A DNA stretch of 64,000 nt from Streptomyces lunaelactis (lineage in GTDB: Bacteria > Actinomycetota > Actinomycetes > Streptomycetales > Streptomycetaceae). The first letter of the stretch is position 1. Every line of letters begins with the position of its first letter. The translations under genes were made by a program, and so were the position numbers. Below the pieces are notes generated by a model, which ran no database searches, was not told the origin of the DNA, and saw nothing but the letters and a program-made list of their open reading frames with translations. Below, piece by piece: positions 45,696 through 54,498 of this stretch. The stretch is taken from NCBI RefSeq assembly GCF_003054555.1, contig NZ_CP026304.1:7564001-7628000 (forward strand). The letters are read 5' to 3'.

Positions 45696-46684
45696 GGGCA
45701 GCGATCGTCGAAGCCCCCGGCAAAGTCTCCGTGACGACGGTCCCCGACCCCACTCCGGGACCTCGCGACGTCGTCGTCGCCGTGGCCTCGTGCGGTCTGT
45801 GCGGCACCGATCTGCACATTCTGCAGGGCGAGTTCGCGCCCACCCTGCCGATCCTTCCCGGTCACGAGTTCGCGGGGGAGGTCGTCGGCATCGGCAGCGA
45901 GGTCACCGAGCTCGCCGTGGGCGACAAGGTCGCCGTCGATCCGTCCCTGCACTGCCACGAATGCCGCTACTGCCGGTCCGGACGCGGCAACCTCTGCGAC
46001 CGGTGGGCGGCCATAGGCGTCACCGTCCCCGGCGGCGCGGCGGAGTTCGCCGTCGCGCCCGTCGCCAACTGCGTGCGCCTGCCCGACCACATCGACGTCA
46101 AGGACGCGGCTCTGATCGAGCCGCTGTCCTGCGCGGTCCGCGGATACGACGTGCTGAACAGCAGCACCCTCGGCGCCCAGGTGCTGATCTACGGCTCCGG
46201 CACGATGGGCCTGATGATGCTGGAGCTCGCGAAGCGCACCGGCGCCGCGAGCGTGGACGTACTCGACGTCAACCCGGCCCGCCTCGCTACCGCTTCTCTG
46301 CTCGGCTGCTCCCGCTCGGCAGCCGGCGCGGATGAACTGGACCAGCAGCGCGGCTGGGACTTCGTCATCGACGCGACCGGAAACGCCGCGGCCATCCAGG
46401 ACGGTCTCGGCCGGGTCGCGAAGGGAGGCACGTTCCTGCAGTTCGGGGTCGCCGACTACGCGACCACGGCGGTGATCGAGCCGTACCGCATCTACAACCA
46501 GGAGATCACCATCACCGGCTCCATGGCGGTGCTGCACAGCTACGAGAGGGCCGCCGCGCTCTTCGCGAGCGGGGTGCTCGATCCGTCCGTGTTCATCAGC
46601 GACCGGCTGCCGCTGGAGCAGTACCCCGAGGCCATCGACCGGTTCAAGGCGGGCATCGGCCGCAAGATCGTGGTGCAGCCGTGA
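45692..46684 (+). CDS. zinc-dependent polyol/alcohol dehydrogenase
   Basis: A 330-residue MDR enzyme. CGLCGTDLHILQGE and LPGHEFAGEVV contain the catalytic zinc ligands, CHECRYCRSGRGNLC gives the four structural-zinc cysteines, and VLIYGSGTMGLMMLELAK is the NAD site. It probably oxidises the imported sugar alcohol to a ketose, which the downstream kinase then phosphorylates. Overlaps both neighbours by 4 nt. Confidence 0.93.
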   Translation: MRAAIVEAPGKVSVTTVPDPTPGPRDVVVAVASCGLCGTDLHILQGEFAPTLPILPGHEFAGEVVGIGSEVTELAVGDKVAVDPSLHCHECRYCRSGRGNLCDRWAAIGVTVPGGAAEFAVAPVANCVRLPDHIDVKDAALIEPLSCAVRGYDVLNSSTLGAQVLIYGSGTMGLMMLELAKRTGAASVDVLDVNPARLATASLLGCSRSAAGADELDQQRGWDFVIDATGNAAAIQDGLGRVAKGGTFLQFGVADYATTAVIEPYRIYNQEITITGSMAVLHSYERAAALFASGVLDPSVFISDRLPLEQYPEAIDRFKAGIGRKIVVQP

Positions 46685-47595
46685 GCAGCGGACACGACGG
46701 GATCCTGGTGCTCGGCGAGGCGCTCGTCGACCTCGTCCCCGTGCCGGGGGATCCGGAGGTCAGGCGCGCGCAGCCCGGCGGCGCGCCCGCCAACGTCGCG
46801 GTCGGCCTGGCCCGCCTCGGCAGGCCGGTCGCCTTCGCCGGAGCGCTCGGCGGCGACGGCTTCGCGCGGAGCATCGAGGCGCGGCTGGTGGCAGCGGGGG
46901 TGGATATCGGCCTCTGTGCGCGGTCCGAACTCCCCACGGCGCTGGCGGTGGCCGATCCCGGTACCGAGGGGACCGGCTACCACTTCCATCTCCAGTCCAC
47001 CGCGACCTTCCGGCTCCCGGACAGGTCGGCCGACGTCGGCCGCTTCGGCGCGGTGTACGCGGGAGGCCTGGCGGCGGTCGTCGAACCGGCGGCGCAGTCC
47101 GTCGCGGCGACCGCTCAGGCCGCCGCCAGCACCTCCCTCCTCGTGGTCGACCCCAATGTGCGCGAGGACCGCACGATCGACCCCGGCCGCGGCCTCGGAC
47201 TCCTGCGTGAACTGTGCGCGCTCGCCCATGTGATCAAGGCCAGCGACGAGGACCTGGCCCTCCTCTGGCCGGACAGGGACCCGGACGAGAGCTGCCGGAG
47301 CCTGGCGGCGGAGGGACGGCTCGTCGTCATGACACGCGGAGCCCGGGGCAGTACGGCCTACACCCCCGACGCCCCGCCTGTGTCCGTCGCGGCCGTACCG
47401 GCCGATGTGGTCAACACGATCGGCGCCGGAGACGCCTTCATGTCGGGCGTCCTCGCCTGGCTCTCCACCACCGGAGCCTGGGAGCGCGCACTCGCCCCGG
47501 ACCGGGCCGAGCGCATGCTGGCCTACGCCTCCCAGGTGGCCGCGTCCGTGGTCACCCAGACCGGCACGGAGCCCTCGGCACCGGCCCACGCCTGA
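46681..47595 (+). CDS. PfkB-family carbohydrate kinase (fructokinase-like)
   Basis: A 304-residue kinase. The N-terminal signature ARLGRPVAFAGALGGDGFAR and the C-terminal anion-hole motif NTIGAGDAFMSGVLAW are intact, with the catalytic Asp in GAGD. It would phosphorylate the ketose produced by the dehydrogenase (for example fructose or xylulose). GTG 46681 overlaps the dehydrogenase stop; a strong terminator follows. Confidence 0.93.
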   Translation: MSSGHDGILVLGEALVDLVPVPGDPEVRRAQPGGAPANVAVGLARLGRPVAFAGALGGDGFARSIEARLVAAGVDIGLCARSELPTALAVADPGTEGTGYHFHLQSTATFRLPDRSADVGRFGAVYAGGLAAVVEPAAQSVAATAQAAASTSLLVVDPNVREDRTIDPGRGLGLLRELCALAHVIKASDEDLALLWPDRDPDESCRSLAAEGRLVVMTRGARGSTAYTPDAPPVSVAAVPADVVNTIGAGDAFMSGVLAWLSTTGAWERALAPDRAERMLAYASQVAASVVTQTGTEPSAPAHA

Positions 47596-47596
47596 C

Positions 47597-47636
47597 CGCG
47601 CCCGTCCTGCCGGATCCGTCCGGCGGGACGGGCGCG
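47597..47636 (+). terminator. strong stem-loop terminator of polyol operon
   Basis: An 18-bp nearly perfect stem (CGCGCCCGTCC... pairing with ...GGACGGGCGCG) and a four-base loop, two bases after the kinase stop codon. This is the clearest terminator in the window. Confidence 0.85.
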
Positions 47637-47719
47637 CGTGACGGTGCGGGTGGCGTCCCGGGCTCCCCGATGCCCGACGGGCTCAGGCCACGGCGGCCAC
47701 GACCTCCTTGGTCGTCACC

Positions 47720-47840
47720 ACCGTCGCGAAGCCTCCGCCGTGCGTTCCTTCGCCCGCCACTTCGCGGCGGCCACCGGCACGACGCCGCTGCGTCGGCTCC
47801 TGGACCAGCGCATCGCCGCCGCCTCAGGCTCCCGTCCCCG
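47720..47840 (+). pseudogene. remnant of an AraC-family regulator (second helix-turn-helix)
   Basis: The frame encodes VRSFARHFAAATGTTPLRRL followed by LDQRIAAASG, which matches the second DNA-binding helix region of AraC/GlxA-type regulators (S.R...R.F....G.TP...L...R...A). The sequence before it is truncated and the frame after it is unrelated, so only about 35 codons survive. Confidence 0.55.
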
Positions 47841-48421
47841 TAGGCGGAGTGAACTTCCGTGCATACCAGGAACGTTGGGCAGGCAATGCTGTAACTCCCT
47901 CTGGTTTGTTCCCTTTCCCGTCATCCACGGCGAACCTATTCGCATAGTCGTTCTGTCGCTCATATATGACCTACCGTGGAGGGCTGGTCAAGCCGTCCCA
48001 CGGTCACTCTCTTCGCCAGCGGAGCGGCGGCTCCGGCGCGCGCCGGAGGGAGTTTCGCAACCCTCGCGGAATGACTCTGCTTCAAAATAGGCTCCGCTTC
48101 AGCCACTTGCCCATTGACGGTCCGCCAATGAGGCAGGACCGTATGAGTGGTTCCATTCACTGTCGCTGATGCCTTTGAGTGACCCTGCGCAGCTGCCCCG
48201 GTGCTGTCCCCAGAAAGCGGGATTGATGAGCTACCGTCGGCACCGCTGTCCGCCGGCGATCTCCTCGCGCCCCGACTTCTGCTGCGCCGGCTGAATGACC
48301 ATCAGCGGCCGAAACACATGAGCTCTGACCTGAGCGCGAATTGCCTGCGCCGGAACGCCGCCGCAAACATTCCCCCCAGGCCGTCAGAGAGAAAACCGAT
48401 CTATGACGCCGAGGAGGCATC

Positions 48422-49576
48422 ATGCCAAAGAAACGTCCGAACACCATGGCTCGGGGGAGCGCGAGACTCGCGGTAACCGTCCTGATGGCGGTGATGGCGC
48501 TGTTCATTGTGCAGGGCACCGCATGGGCGGCCGCACCGGACTTCGCCACCCATGTCGACTATGCGACCGGGGCTACTCCCACGGACCTGCTGGTAGCCGA
48601 CTTCAACGAAGACGGCTTCGACGATCAGGCGACGGTCGATTCGGACGACGACACGCTGTCGGTGCTGCTGGGCAACGGGGACGGCACCTTCGACACCAAA
48701 GTCGCCTACGCCGTCGGGGACTACCCGGACGGGATCCAGCTCGGTGACTTCAACGAGGACGGCGACATCGACCTGGTGTCGGCGAACACGCTCGACAACA
48801 CGGTGTCGGTGCTGCTGGGCAATGGTGACGGCACCTTCGACACCAAAGTCGACTTCGGCACCGCCACATGGCCCTACAAGGTCGCGACGGACGACTTCGA
48901 CGAGGACGGCAACGCCGACCTGGCCGTCACCAATCTCGACTCGGAAGCGGTGTCGGTGCTGCTGGGCAATGGAGACGGCACCTTCGACACCAAAGTCGAC
49001 TACGGAACGGGCCTCTATCCGTACGGCGTTGCGGCAACCGACTTCGACGAGGACGACAACATCGACCTGGTCGTGTCCAACTTCGGTGCGGACACCGTGT
49101 CGGTGTTGCTGGGCAACGGTGACGGCACCTTCGACACCAAAGTCGACTACGGAACAGGAGCCGTGCCCAACCAGGCTGTGGTGGGCGACTTCGATGAGGA
49201 TGGCAACGTAGACGTGGCGGTTGCCAATCTGGATGCCGCCTCGGTGTCGGTGTTGCTGGGCAATGGTGACGGGACATTGGACACCAAAGTCGATTACACG
49301 ACGGGGATTGCACCGTTCTCGCTGGCGGTCGCGGACCTTGACGGCGATTCGGCCCTCGACCTCGTGACGGGGAATGCCTCCGGTCAGTACGACACAGTCT
49401 CGGTGCTGCCGGGAAACGGGGACGGCACGTTCGACACCAAGGCGGACTTCGATGTCGACTCCACACCCTTCGGCGTGGCGGTAGGGGAGTTCAACGAGGA
49501 CACACGCCCTGACGTGACGACCGCCAACCTGGGCGGAGATTCGGTGTCGGTCCTGCTCAACACCACGACGCCGTAG
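48422..49576 (+). CDS. secreted VCBS/FG-GAP repeat beta-propeller protein
   Basis: A 384-residue exported protein: signal peptide RLAVTVLMAVMALFIVQG ending TAWAA, then seven copies of a ~47-residue repeat with the calcium-binding type motif DFNEDG..D and the closing strand SVLLGNGDGTFDTKVDY, forming a seven-bladed propeller. Repeats are unusually similar at DNA level, suggesting recent internal duplication. Codon use is less GC-biased than its neighbours. The ribosome site AGGAGG is ideal. It is probably a cell-surface or extracellular binding protein; ligand unknown. Confidence 0.92.
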   Translation: MPKKRPNTMARGSARLAVTVLMAVMALFIVQGTAWAAAPDFATHVDYATGATPTDLLVADFNEDGFDDQATVDSDDDTLSVLLGNGDGTFDTKVAYAVGDYPDGIQLGDFNEDGDIDLVSANTLDNTVSVLLGNGDGTFDTKVDFGTATWPYKVATDDFDEDGNADLAVTNLDSEAVSVLLGNGDGTFDTKVDYGTGLYPYGVAATDFDEDDNIDLVVSNFGADTVSVLLGNGDGTFDTKVDYGTGAVPNQAVVGDFDEDGNVDVAVANLDAASVSVLLGNGDGTLDTKVDYTTGIAPFSLAVADLDGDSALDLVTGNASGQYDTVSVLPGNGDGTFDTKADFDVDSTPFGVAVGEFNEDTRPDVTTANLGGDSVSVLLNTTTP

Positions 49577-49605
49577 GACCGGACGGCGCCCCGGCAGTCC
49601 AGCCG

Positions 49606-50175
49606 TCAGGCGACCGAGTGCGTCACCGTACCGGTGTAGGTGCCTACCACCGCGGAGGCAGGCACCGACATCACCAGCGTCGGCTGAAAGATCACCGAAG
49701 TGTTGCCCATGGAGCCCGTGTAGGAGAAAGCCACGCGCGCTACGTTCAGGCTCTGCGCGTTGGCTGAGGTGGGCTGACCGGGGGGCCAGGTGCCTTGGCC
49801 CGTTTTCGAGACCATCGGACCGGACCAGTACGACAGCCTGTCTTTCGAAATCGTCTCGCCGCCCGTGCCCCCTCCGGTGGTGAAGTCGCTCGCCGACACC
49901 GTCGCGGTCCAGTTACGAGCACCACCGTTGGTGACTCTCACCTGCCCGAGTTGCACACTCGTCGTTTGTCCGGGCTGCACCGCCCCCATATTGGCCGACC
50001 CCGGAGCGGTGACCGCAGGGGCCAGAACGGCTCGGGGAATCGCGAATACGACGGCAGCCGTCATGGGTTGCGCCCGAGCCGACTCCACAGGGGGCAAAGC
50101 CAAAAGGCTCACGCACACCACCGCGGCCCAGACCCGCACGCCGAGTCGGGGCCATGAGCGGGATTGGAATCCCAC
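49606..50175 (-). CDS. secreted WxL-domain-like surface protein
   Basis: About 189 residues with a signal peptide (VRVWAAVVCVSLLALPPVESARA). The mature domain contains GQVRVTNGGARNWTATVSAS and ends SAVVGTYTGTVTHSVA, like the last strands of WxL domains (G.Y.GT.T.S). It shares this ending with the protein encoded at 51327-51860, and together they flank a DUF916-like gene. I chose GTG 50175 (AGAGGAG five bases upstream); GTG 50181 is possible. Role in attaching to peptidoglycan or to the DUF916-like partner is inference. Confidence 0.65.
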   Translation of the reverse strand: MGFQSRSWPRLGVRVWAAVVCVSLLALPPVESARAQPMTAAVVFAIPRAVLAPAVTAPGSANMGAVQPGQTTSVQLGQVRVTNGGARNWTATVSASDFTTGGGTGGETISKDRLSYWSGPMVSKTGQGTWPPGQPTSANAQSLNVARVAFSYTGSMGNTSVIFQPTLVMSVPASAVVGTYTGTVTHSVA

Positions 50176-50293
50176 CGACACTCCTCTCTACGCCTGGACG
50201 TCCATGGCTGTTGACGAGAACCTGGAGACCTGGGGGATTCATATCTGCTGCGCGGCGCCCGGACCAGCCGACTCGCCCTTTCCCCCGAGGGTG

Positions 50294-51313
50294 TCACCGA
50301 TCGGCGGCGCCCCGGCGGCGCCGATACGTGACGAGAGCCGCCGTAGCGCCGCAGAGAGCCAGCCCGCCCGCCAGGCTGTACCAGAATTTGTGGCCTGACG
50401 GATCGGCAATCCACGCGATGACCGCGTTGCCCGGTTCGGGAAATGTCAGCGGTGCAGCGAGGCTGCGCGTCACCGTTCCGCTTTCCAGGCGAAGCCGCGC
50501 CGTCCACGGACCCGCGGGCAGACGCCGGTCCAAGTCGACGCTGACCGTACCCGTTCCGCCTGGGGGCAGCGTCGTGCCCTCAGTGACGGGGTACGCGCCC
50601 GCGCTCAACCCTCCGGGGCCATCGGAGAGGTCGAGCTTCCCCCTCAGATCCAGTGCCCGCTTCCCGGTATTGCGAACGCGCGCGATGACGCTCGGCCGGC
50701 CCTTCTTGCTGCGGACGGCGATGAGTTTTTCGATGTCAAAGCTGGCGTATTCTCCGCTGTTGCTGATGTCCAGATACACACGCACTCCGACGCGCGTGAC
50801 ACTGCCGATGTTGTGTGTGGCATCCGGCGGAGTTGCGCTTTCGGCCCAGACGACCGAGTACCGCTCTCCCGGCGCCGCTGCCTCGGGTACCTTGATCATG
50901 ACCTTCGCATTGACCTTCTCCTGCGGATCAAGCGTCAGCTTGGCGGGTTCGACGCTGGTCCATTCGGTCAGTTCGTTGGGCTTGTGCCCGTCCCCGAAGG
51001 TGAATCTGTTTCCTTCGATGCTCGCTGCAGCCGCGTACAGCTTCACTTCGTGCGGTGCCGAGGTCTTGTTGGCAACCTCGAACCGGCGCTCGATGGTGGT
51101 TCCCGGCCTCAGGTGGTCGACGATGTACTTCAGCGCACGCGGGTCATCGACCCGGGCGACTGGGGCTTCGAGGAGACGGAAACCGAGGTATCCAGGATCG
51201 GGTGGCTCAGAGGAGGAAGCCGAGGCATGCGTCGGCGTGCCCGTGAATGTGCTCACCAGCACGGTCAGTGCCGTGCTCGCGATCCAGACTGATCTGATTC
51301 TTCTCGTGCGCAC
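50294..51313 (-). CDS. DUF916-like (WxL-interacting) membrane-anchored surface protein
   Basis: A 339-residue exported protein: signal RSVWIASTALTVLVSTFTGT, two immunoglobulin-like domains (RRFEVANKTSAPHEVKLYAA; SVIARVRNTGKRALDLRG), and a C-terminal membrane helix FWYSLAGGLALCGATAALV with an Arg-rich tail. This layout matches DUF916/DUF3324 WxL-interacting proteins of low-GC Gram-positives. The start is GTG 51313, 13 nt after the preceding WxL-like gene. It probably holds the WxL-like partners at the cell surface (inference). Confidence 0.7.
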   Translation of the reverse strand: MRTRRIRSVWIASTALTVLVSTFTGTPTHASASSSEPPDPGYLGFRLLEAPVARVDDPRALKYIVDHLRPGTTIERRFEVANKTSAPHEVKLYAAAASIEGNRFTFGDGHKPNELTEWTSVEPAKLTLDPQEKVNAKVMIKVPEAAAPGERYSVVWAESATPPDATHNIGSVTRVGVRVYLDISNSGEYASFDIEKLIAVRSKKGRPSVIARVRNTGKRALDLRGKLDLSDGPGGLSAGAYPVTEGTTLPPGGTGTVSVDLDRRLPAGPWTARLRLESGTVTRSLAAPLTFPEPGNAVIAWIADPSGHKFWYSLAGGLALCGATAALVTYRRRRGAADR

Positions 51314-51326
51314 GTCGGTCAAATGC

Positions 51327-51860
51327 TCATGCCACCGAATGTCTGATGGTGCCGGTGTAATCACCGGACACATTGCCCGCCGGCACATTGACGGTCACCT
51401 CGGGATTCCAGGTGACGGAGTTGGCGCCGTCACCGCTGTCCCGGGAGAACGCCACAAGGGCCGGCGTCGAATCAAGGTCTCCCGGAGTTCCGGGGGTGAA
51501 CGGGCCATTGACCGGGTTGATCGCCGTCCGAGGGTCATACACGACATTGGCAGCTGAAATCGTCTGGGAAGGTGCGCCGGCGCCCGTGGTGAAAGCGGTA
51601 CTCAGAGTCACCCTGGCAATCCAGGTAGTGCCCGTTTCGGAACGTTGGTCGTTCACCGACATGTTGCCCAGGGCGCCGACAGCTTGGCCGCCGGGAGCCG
51701 CCGAGGAGAGGGCCGCATTTTCCGGCGCGCTGACTGCCAAACCTGCCGTGGCAGTGACTGTGAAGGTGGTGCTGGTGTCGGCCGCGGTTGCGGGCGTCAG
51801 CGTCACTGCGACAACAGTGATCGCCGCCGCAGCGGCGATCACCGTATTTCGAACGCGCAT
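51327..51860 (-). CDS. secreted WxL-domain-like surface protein
   Basis: About 177 residues. Signal peptide NTVIAAAAAITVVAVTLTPA ending ATAA; the mature part has GNMSVNDQRSETGTTWIARV and the end NVSGDYTGTIRHSVA, which parallels the other WxL-like protein. The start is ATG 51860 with GAGGAG seven bases upstream. First gene of a three-gene minus-strand set. No literal W-x-L motif is obvious, so this is a remote relative. Confidence 0.65.
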   Translation of the reverse strand: MRVRNTVIAAAAAITVVAVTLTPATAADTSTTFTVTATAGLAVSAPENAALSSAAPGGQAVGALGNMSVNDQRSETGTTWIARVTLSTAFTTGAGAPSQTISAANVVYDPRTAINPVNGPFTPGTPGDLDSTPALVAFSRDSGDGANSVTWNPEVTVNVPAGNVSGDYTGTIRHSVA

Positions 51861-52189
51861 TTCCCCACTCCTCGAATCCGTAGACAATCATCCGGATTTA
51901 TATGCACCCATGCGAGAATTAAACTGAGGGAACATCAACTTCACCACACAGGAGTAACGGAAAGGGGCGTGCCGCTCGTGGTGATGCTCCTGGCCGACCT
52001 TGGGCACGTCGGCGCACGGGTCCGCGAGGACGTGTCCGCTCGGATGCCCCGCGCAGAGGATGGATGCATCGGTGCCGGACCGCGCGCAGTGGAAAGGCCA
52101 GGTCAGCGCGCAGCTGACCTGAGCCTTCACTGAGCCGTCTTCGGGATTCGCACCCGAGAACTACGCATTACAAGTGCGCAGGCGCCAGA
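51861..52189. other. intergenic region between WxL-like set and beta-glucosidase gene
   Basis: Contains the promoter region of the WxL-like genes, with an A/T-rich stretch near 51895-51940, and the tRNA fragment listed below. I see no protein-coding gene. Confidence 0.5.
52129..52176 (-). pseudogene. 3' half of a tRNA-Thr(UGU) gene, possible attachment-site scar
   Basis: On the minus strand the 48 bases read as the anticodon arm (CGCACTTGTAATGCG, anticodon TGT), variable loop, T arm and acceptor end (GACGGCTCA) of an actinobacterial tRNA-Thr. The T loop is altered (GTGCGAATC where GTTCGAATC is standard), and no D arm or 5' acceptor strand precedes it; instead the beta-glucosidase gene ends 13 nt away. 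Integrases that use tRNA genes duplicate just this 3' part, so it may be an old att scar. Confidence 0.65.
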
Positions 52190-53545
52190 TCACGCCGCCC
52201 TGCGTGCCCTGCGTGATGCCGAGCGGATGATGTCCGCGTACCGGTGCCCGCTGCCCTTGATCGTGCGGCGCTGCGTCGCGTAGTCCACATGCACCAGGCC
52301 GAACCGCTTGTCGTAGCCGTACGCCCACTCGAAGTTGTCCAGCAGCGACCACGCGAAGTAGCCGGCGACCGGCGCACCCTGGCGCGCCGCCCGTCCGCAG
52401 GCTGCCAGATGCTCCTCCAGGTACCGGACGCGCTCGGGGTCGTCGACTGTGCCGTCGGCCCGTACGACGTCCGGGTAGGCCGAGCCGTTCTCGGTGACGT
52501 GGATGCGCTGCGCGCCGTACTCCCCGGTCAGCCGCAGCAGCAGCTTCTCCAGGCCCTCCGCGTGCACCTCCCAGTCCATGGCGGTGTGCCGGGCGCCCGG
52601 CAGATAGATCTGCTTGGCGTACGGGACGGAGCCCGTCGGGTCGGCGGTGACGATCTGGCGGAAGTAGTAGTTCAGGCCCAGCCAGTCCAGCGGCGCCGCG
52701 ATCGTCGCCAAGTCACCTGCGTGTTCGGGCAGTTCGACGCCGTACAGCTCCAGCATGTCCTGCGGATAGCCGCGGCCGTGGATCGGGTCCAGCCACCAGC
52801 GGTTGGTGTGGCCGTCCGCCCGTACCGCGGCGGCCCGGTCCTCCTCGCGCTCGCTCGCCGCCTCGATCGGGCTGAGGTTGTTGACGATCCCTACGCGCGC
52901 GTCCGGTGAGGCCGCGCGGATCGCCTGCACCGCGAGACCGTGACCGAGGTGCAGATGGTACGAGGCGTGCACCGCGGCCCGCAGATCGGTCAGGCCAGGC
53001 GCCATCTTCCCTTCCAGGTGGCCGATCCACGCCGAGCACAGTGGCTCGTTGAGGGTCGCCCAGTCCTTGACCCGGTCGCCGAGCCGCTCGGCGACGACGG
53101 AGGCGTACGTGGCGAAGTGCTCGGCGGTCTCGCGGGCCGGCCAGCCGCCCCGGTCCTGGAGCGCCTGCGGCAGGTCCCAGTGGTAGAGCGTCGGATAAGG
53201 GGTGATGCCCGCGGTGAGGAGACCGTCGACCAGCCGGTCGTAGAAGTCGAGGCCCGCCCTGTTCGCCGGGCCGTCACCGCCGGGCACGATCCGCGGCCAG
53301 GCGATCGAGAACCGGTAGGCGTCGACGCCCAGTTGCTTCATCAGCCCGATGTCCTCGGGCCAGCGGTGATAGTGGTCGCAGGCCACATCGCCGGTGTCGC
53401 CGCCCGCCACGGCGCCCGGGGTGTGGGAGAAGGTGTCCCAGATCGACGGGGAGCGGCCGTCCTCCGCCACGGCTCCCTCGATCTGGTACGCGGCGGTGGC
53501 GACACCCCAAGTGAAGTCGGCCGGGAGGGCGTTGAGGTCGTTCAC
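52190..53545 (-). CDS. GH1 beta-glucosidase
   Basis: A 451-residue cytoplasmic glycoside hydrolase. The acid/base Glu is in WATLNEPLC and the nucleophile Glu in HVTENGSAY. The start [15 protein letters not shown] is the GH1 N-terminal signature. GTG 53545 with AAAGG upstream. It is last in an operon with an ABC importer, so imported beta-linked disaccharides are probably hydrolysed inside the cell. Confidence 0.95.
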   Translation of the reverse strand: MNDLNALPADFTWGVATAAYQIEGAVAEDGRSPSIWDTFSHTPGAVAGGDTGDVACDHYHRWPEDIGLMKQLGVDAYRFSIAWPRIVPGGDGPANRAGLDFYDRLVDGLLTAGITPYPTLYHWDLPQALQDRGGWPARETAEHFATYASVVAERLGDRVKDWATLNEPLCSAWIGHLEGKMAPGLTDLRAAVHASYHLHLGHGLAVQAIRAASPDARVGIVNNLSPIEAASEREEDRAAAVRADGHTNRWWLDPIHGRGYPQDMLELYGVELPEHAGDLATIAAPLDWLGLNYYFRQIVTADPTGSVPYAKQIYLPGARHTAMDWEVHAEGLEKLLLRLTGEYGAQRIHVTENGSAYPDVVRADGTVDDPERVRYLEEHLAACGRAARQGAPVAGYFAWSLLDNFEWAYGYDKRFGLVHVDYATQRRTIKGSGHRYADIIRSASRRARRAA

Positions 53546-53574
53546 GGACAGCCTTTCTGCTGGGGACACATGCG

Positions 53575-54498
53575 TCACTTGACTGCGCCCGCGGTGAGGC
53601 CGGCGACGAGATAGCGCTGGAGCAGGAGGAACCCGGCGACCACGGGCACGCTGACGACGAGCGAGGCGGCCATGACCTGGTTCCAGTAGACGTCGTTCTG
53701 GGTGGCGTAGCCCTGGAGCCCGACGGCGAGCGTGCGGGTGGTGTCGTTCGTCATCACGGAGGCGAAGAGCACCTCTCCCCACGCCGTCATGAAGGCGTAG
53801 ACGGCCACCGCGACGATGCCGGGCACCGCGGCCGGCACGACGACCCGGAAGAGCGCGCCGAGCGGTCCGCAGCCGTCCACCATGGCGGCCTCGTCCAGAT
53901 CCCGCGGGATGGAGTCGAAGTAGCCGATCAGCATCCAGATCGAGAAGGGGAGCGAGAACGTCAGATAGGTGAGGATCAGTCCGCCGCGCGAGCCGTACAG
54001 GGCGATGCCGGTGCTGTTCCCGATATTGACGAAGATCAGGAACAGCGGGAGCAGGAAGAGGATGCCGGGGAACATCTGCGTCGACAGCACGGTGACGGTG
54101 AAGACCCGCTTGCCCCGGAACCGGTAGCGGCTCACGGCGTACGCGGCGAACACCGCGATCACCACCGACAGGACGGTCGCCGCCCCCGCCACGATCAGCG
54201 AGTTGAGGAAGTAGCGGGCGAGCGGGACGGTGTCCCAGATGTCGAAGTACGGGCGGATGGTGAGCCCCGACGGGATCCACTGGAACTTCCCCGACACGTC
54301 CTGGAGCGGCTTGAGCGAGCTGCTGACCATCACATACACGGGCAGCAGCGCGAAGGCCGCGAGGAAGGACAGGACGACGCGGCGCGTCCAGAGGAAGGAC
54401 TGCGGCGGCGCGCTCGGGGACCTGGGCGGCCTGGGCCCTGACCTAGGGTCTTTCGTTTGGATCAGGGCGGCAAGATCCAAACGAGAGGCCCTACGCAT
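53575..54498 (-). CDS. ABC transporter permease (beta-glucoside/disaccharide, MalG-type)
   Basis: A 307-residue permease with six helices and EAA loop ([20 protein letters not shown]). The start is ATG 54498, overlapping the preceding stop and preceded by GGAAGGAGG, an excellent site. It is 29 nt before the beta-glucosidase gene. Confidence 0.94.
   Translation of the reverse strand: MRRASRLDLAALIQTKDPRSGPRPPRSPSAPPQSFLWTRRVVLSFLAAFALLPVYVMVSSSLKPLQDVSGKFQWIPSGLTIRPYFDIWDTVPLARYFLNSLIVAGAATVLSVVIAVFAAYAVSRYRFRGKRVFTVTVLSTQMFPGILFLLPLFLIFVNIGNSTGIALYGSRGGLILTYLTFSLPFSIWMLIGYFDSIPRDLDEAAMVDGCGPLGALFRVVVPAAVPGIVAVAVYAFMTAWGEVLFASVMTNDTTRTLAVGLQGYATQNDVYWNQVMAASLVVSVPVVAGFLLLQRYLVAGLTAGAVK

Larger units (their letters stand above)
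47596..48421. other. intergenic region with gene remnants
   Basis: Besides the terminator and the AraC-type remnant (listed separately), about 550 bases to 48421 have moderate GC and no acceptable gene; open frames lack ribosome sites and normal codon bias. The promoter of the VCBS-repeat gene must lie near its end. Confidence 0.5.
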
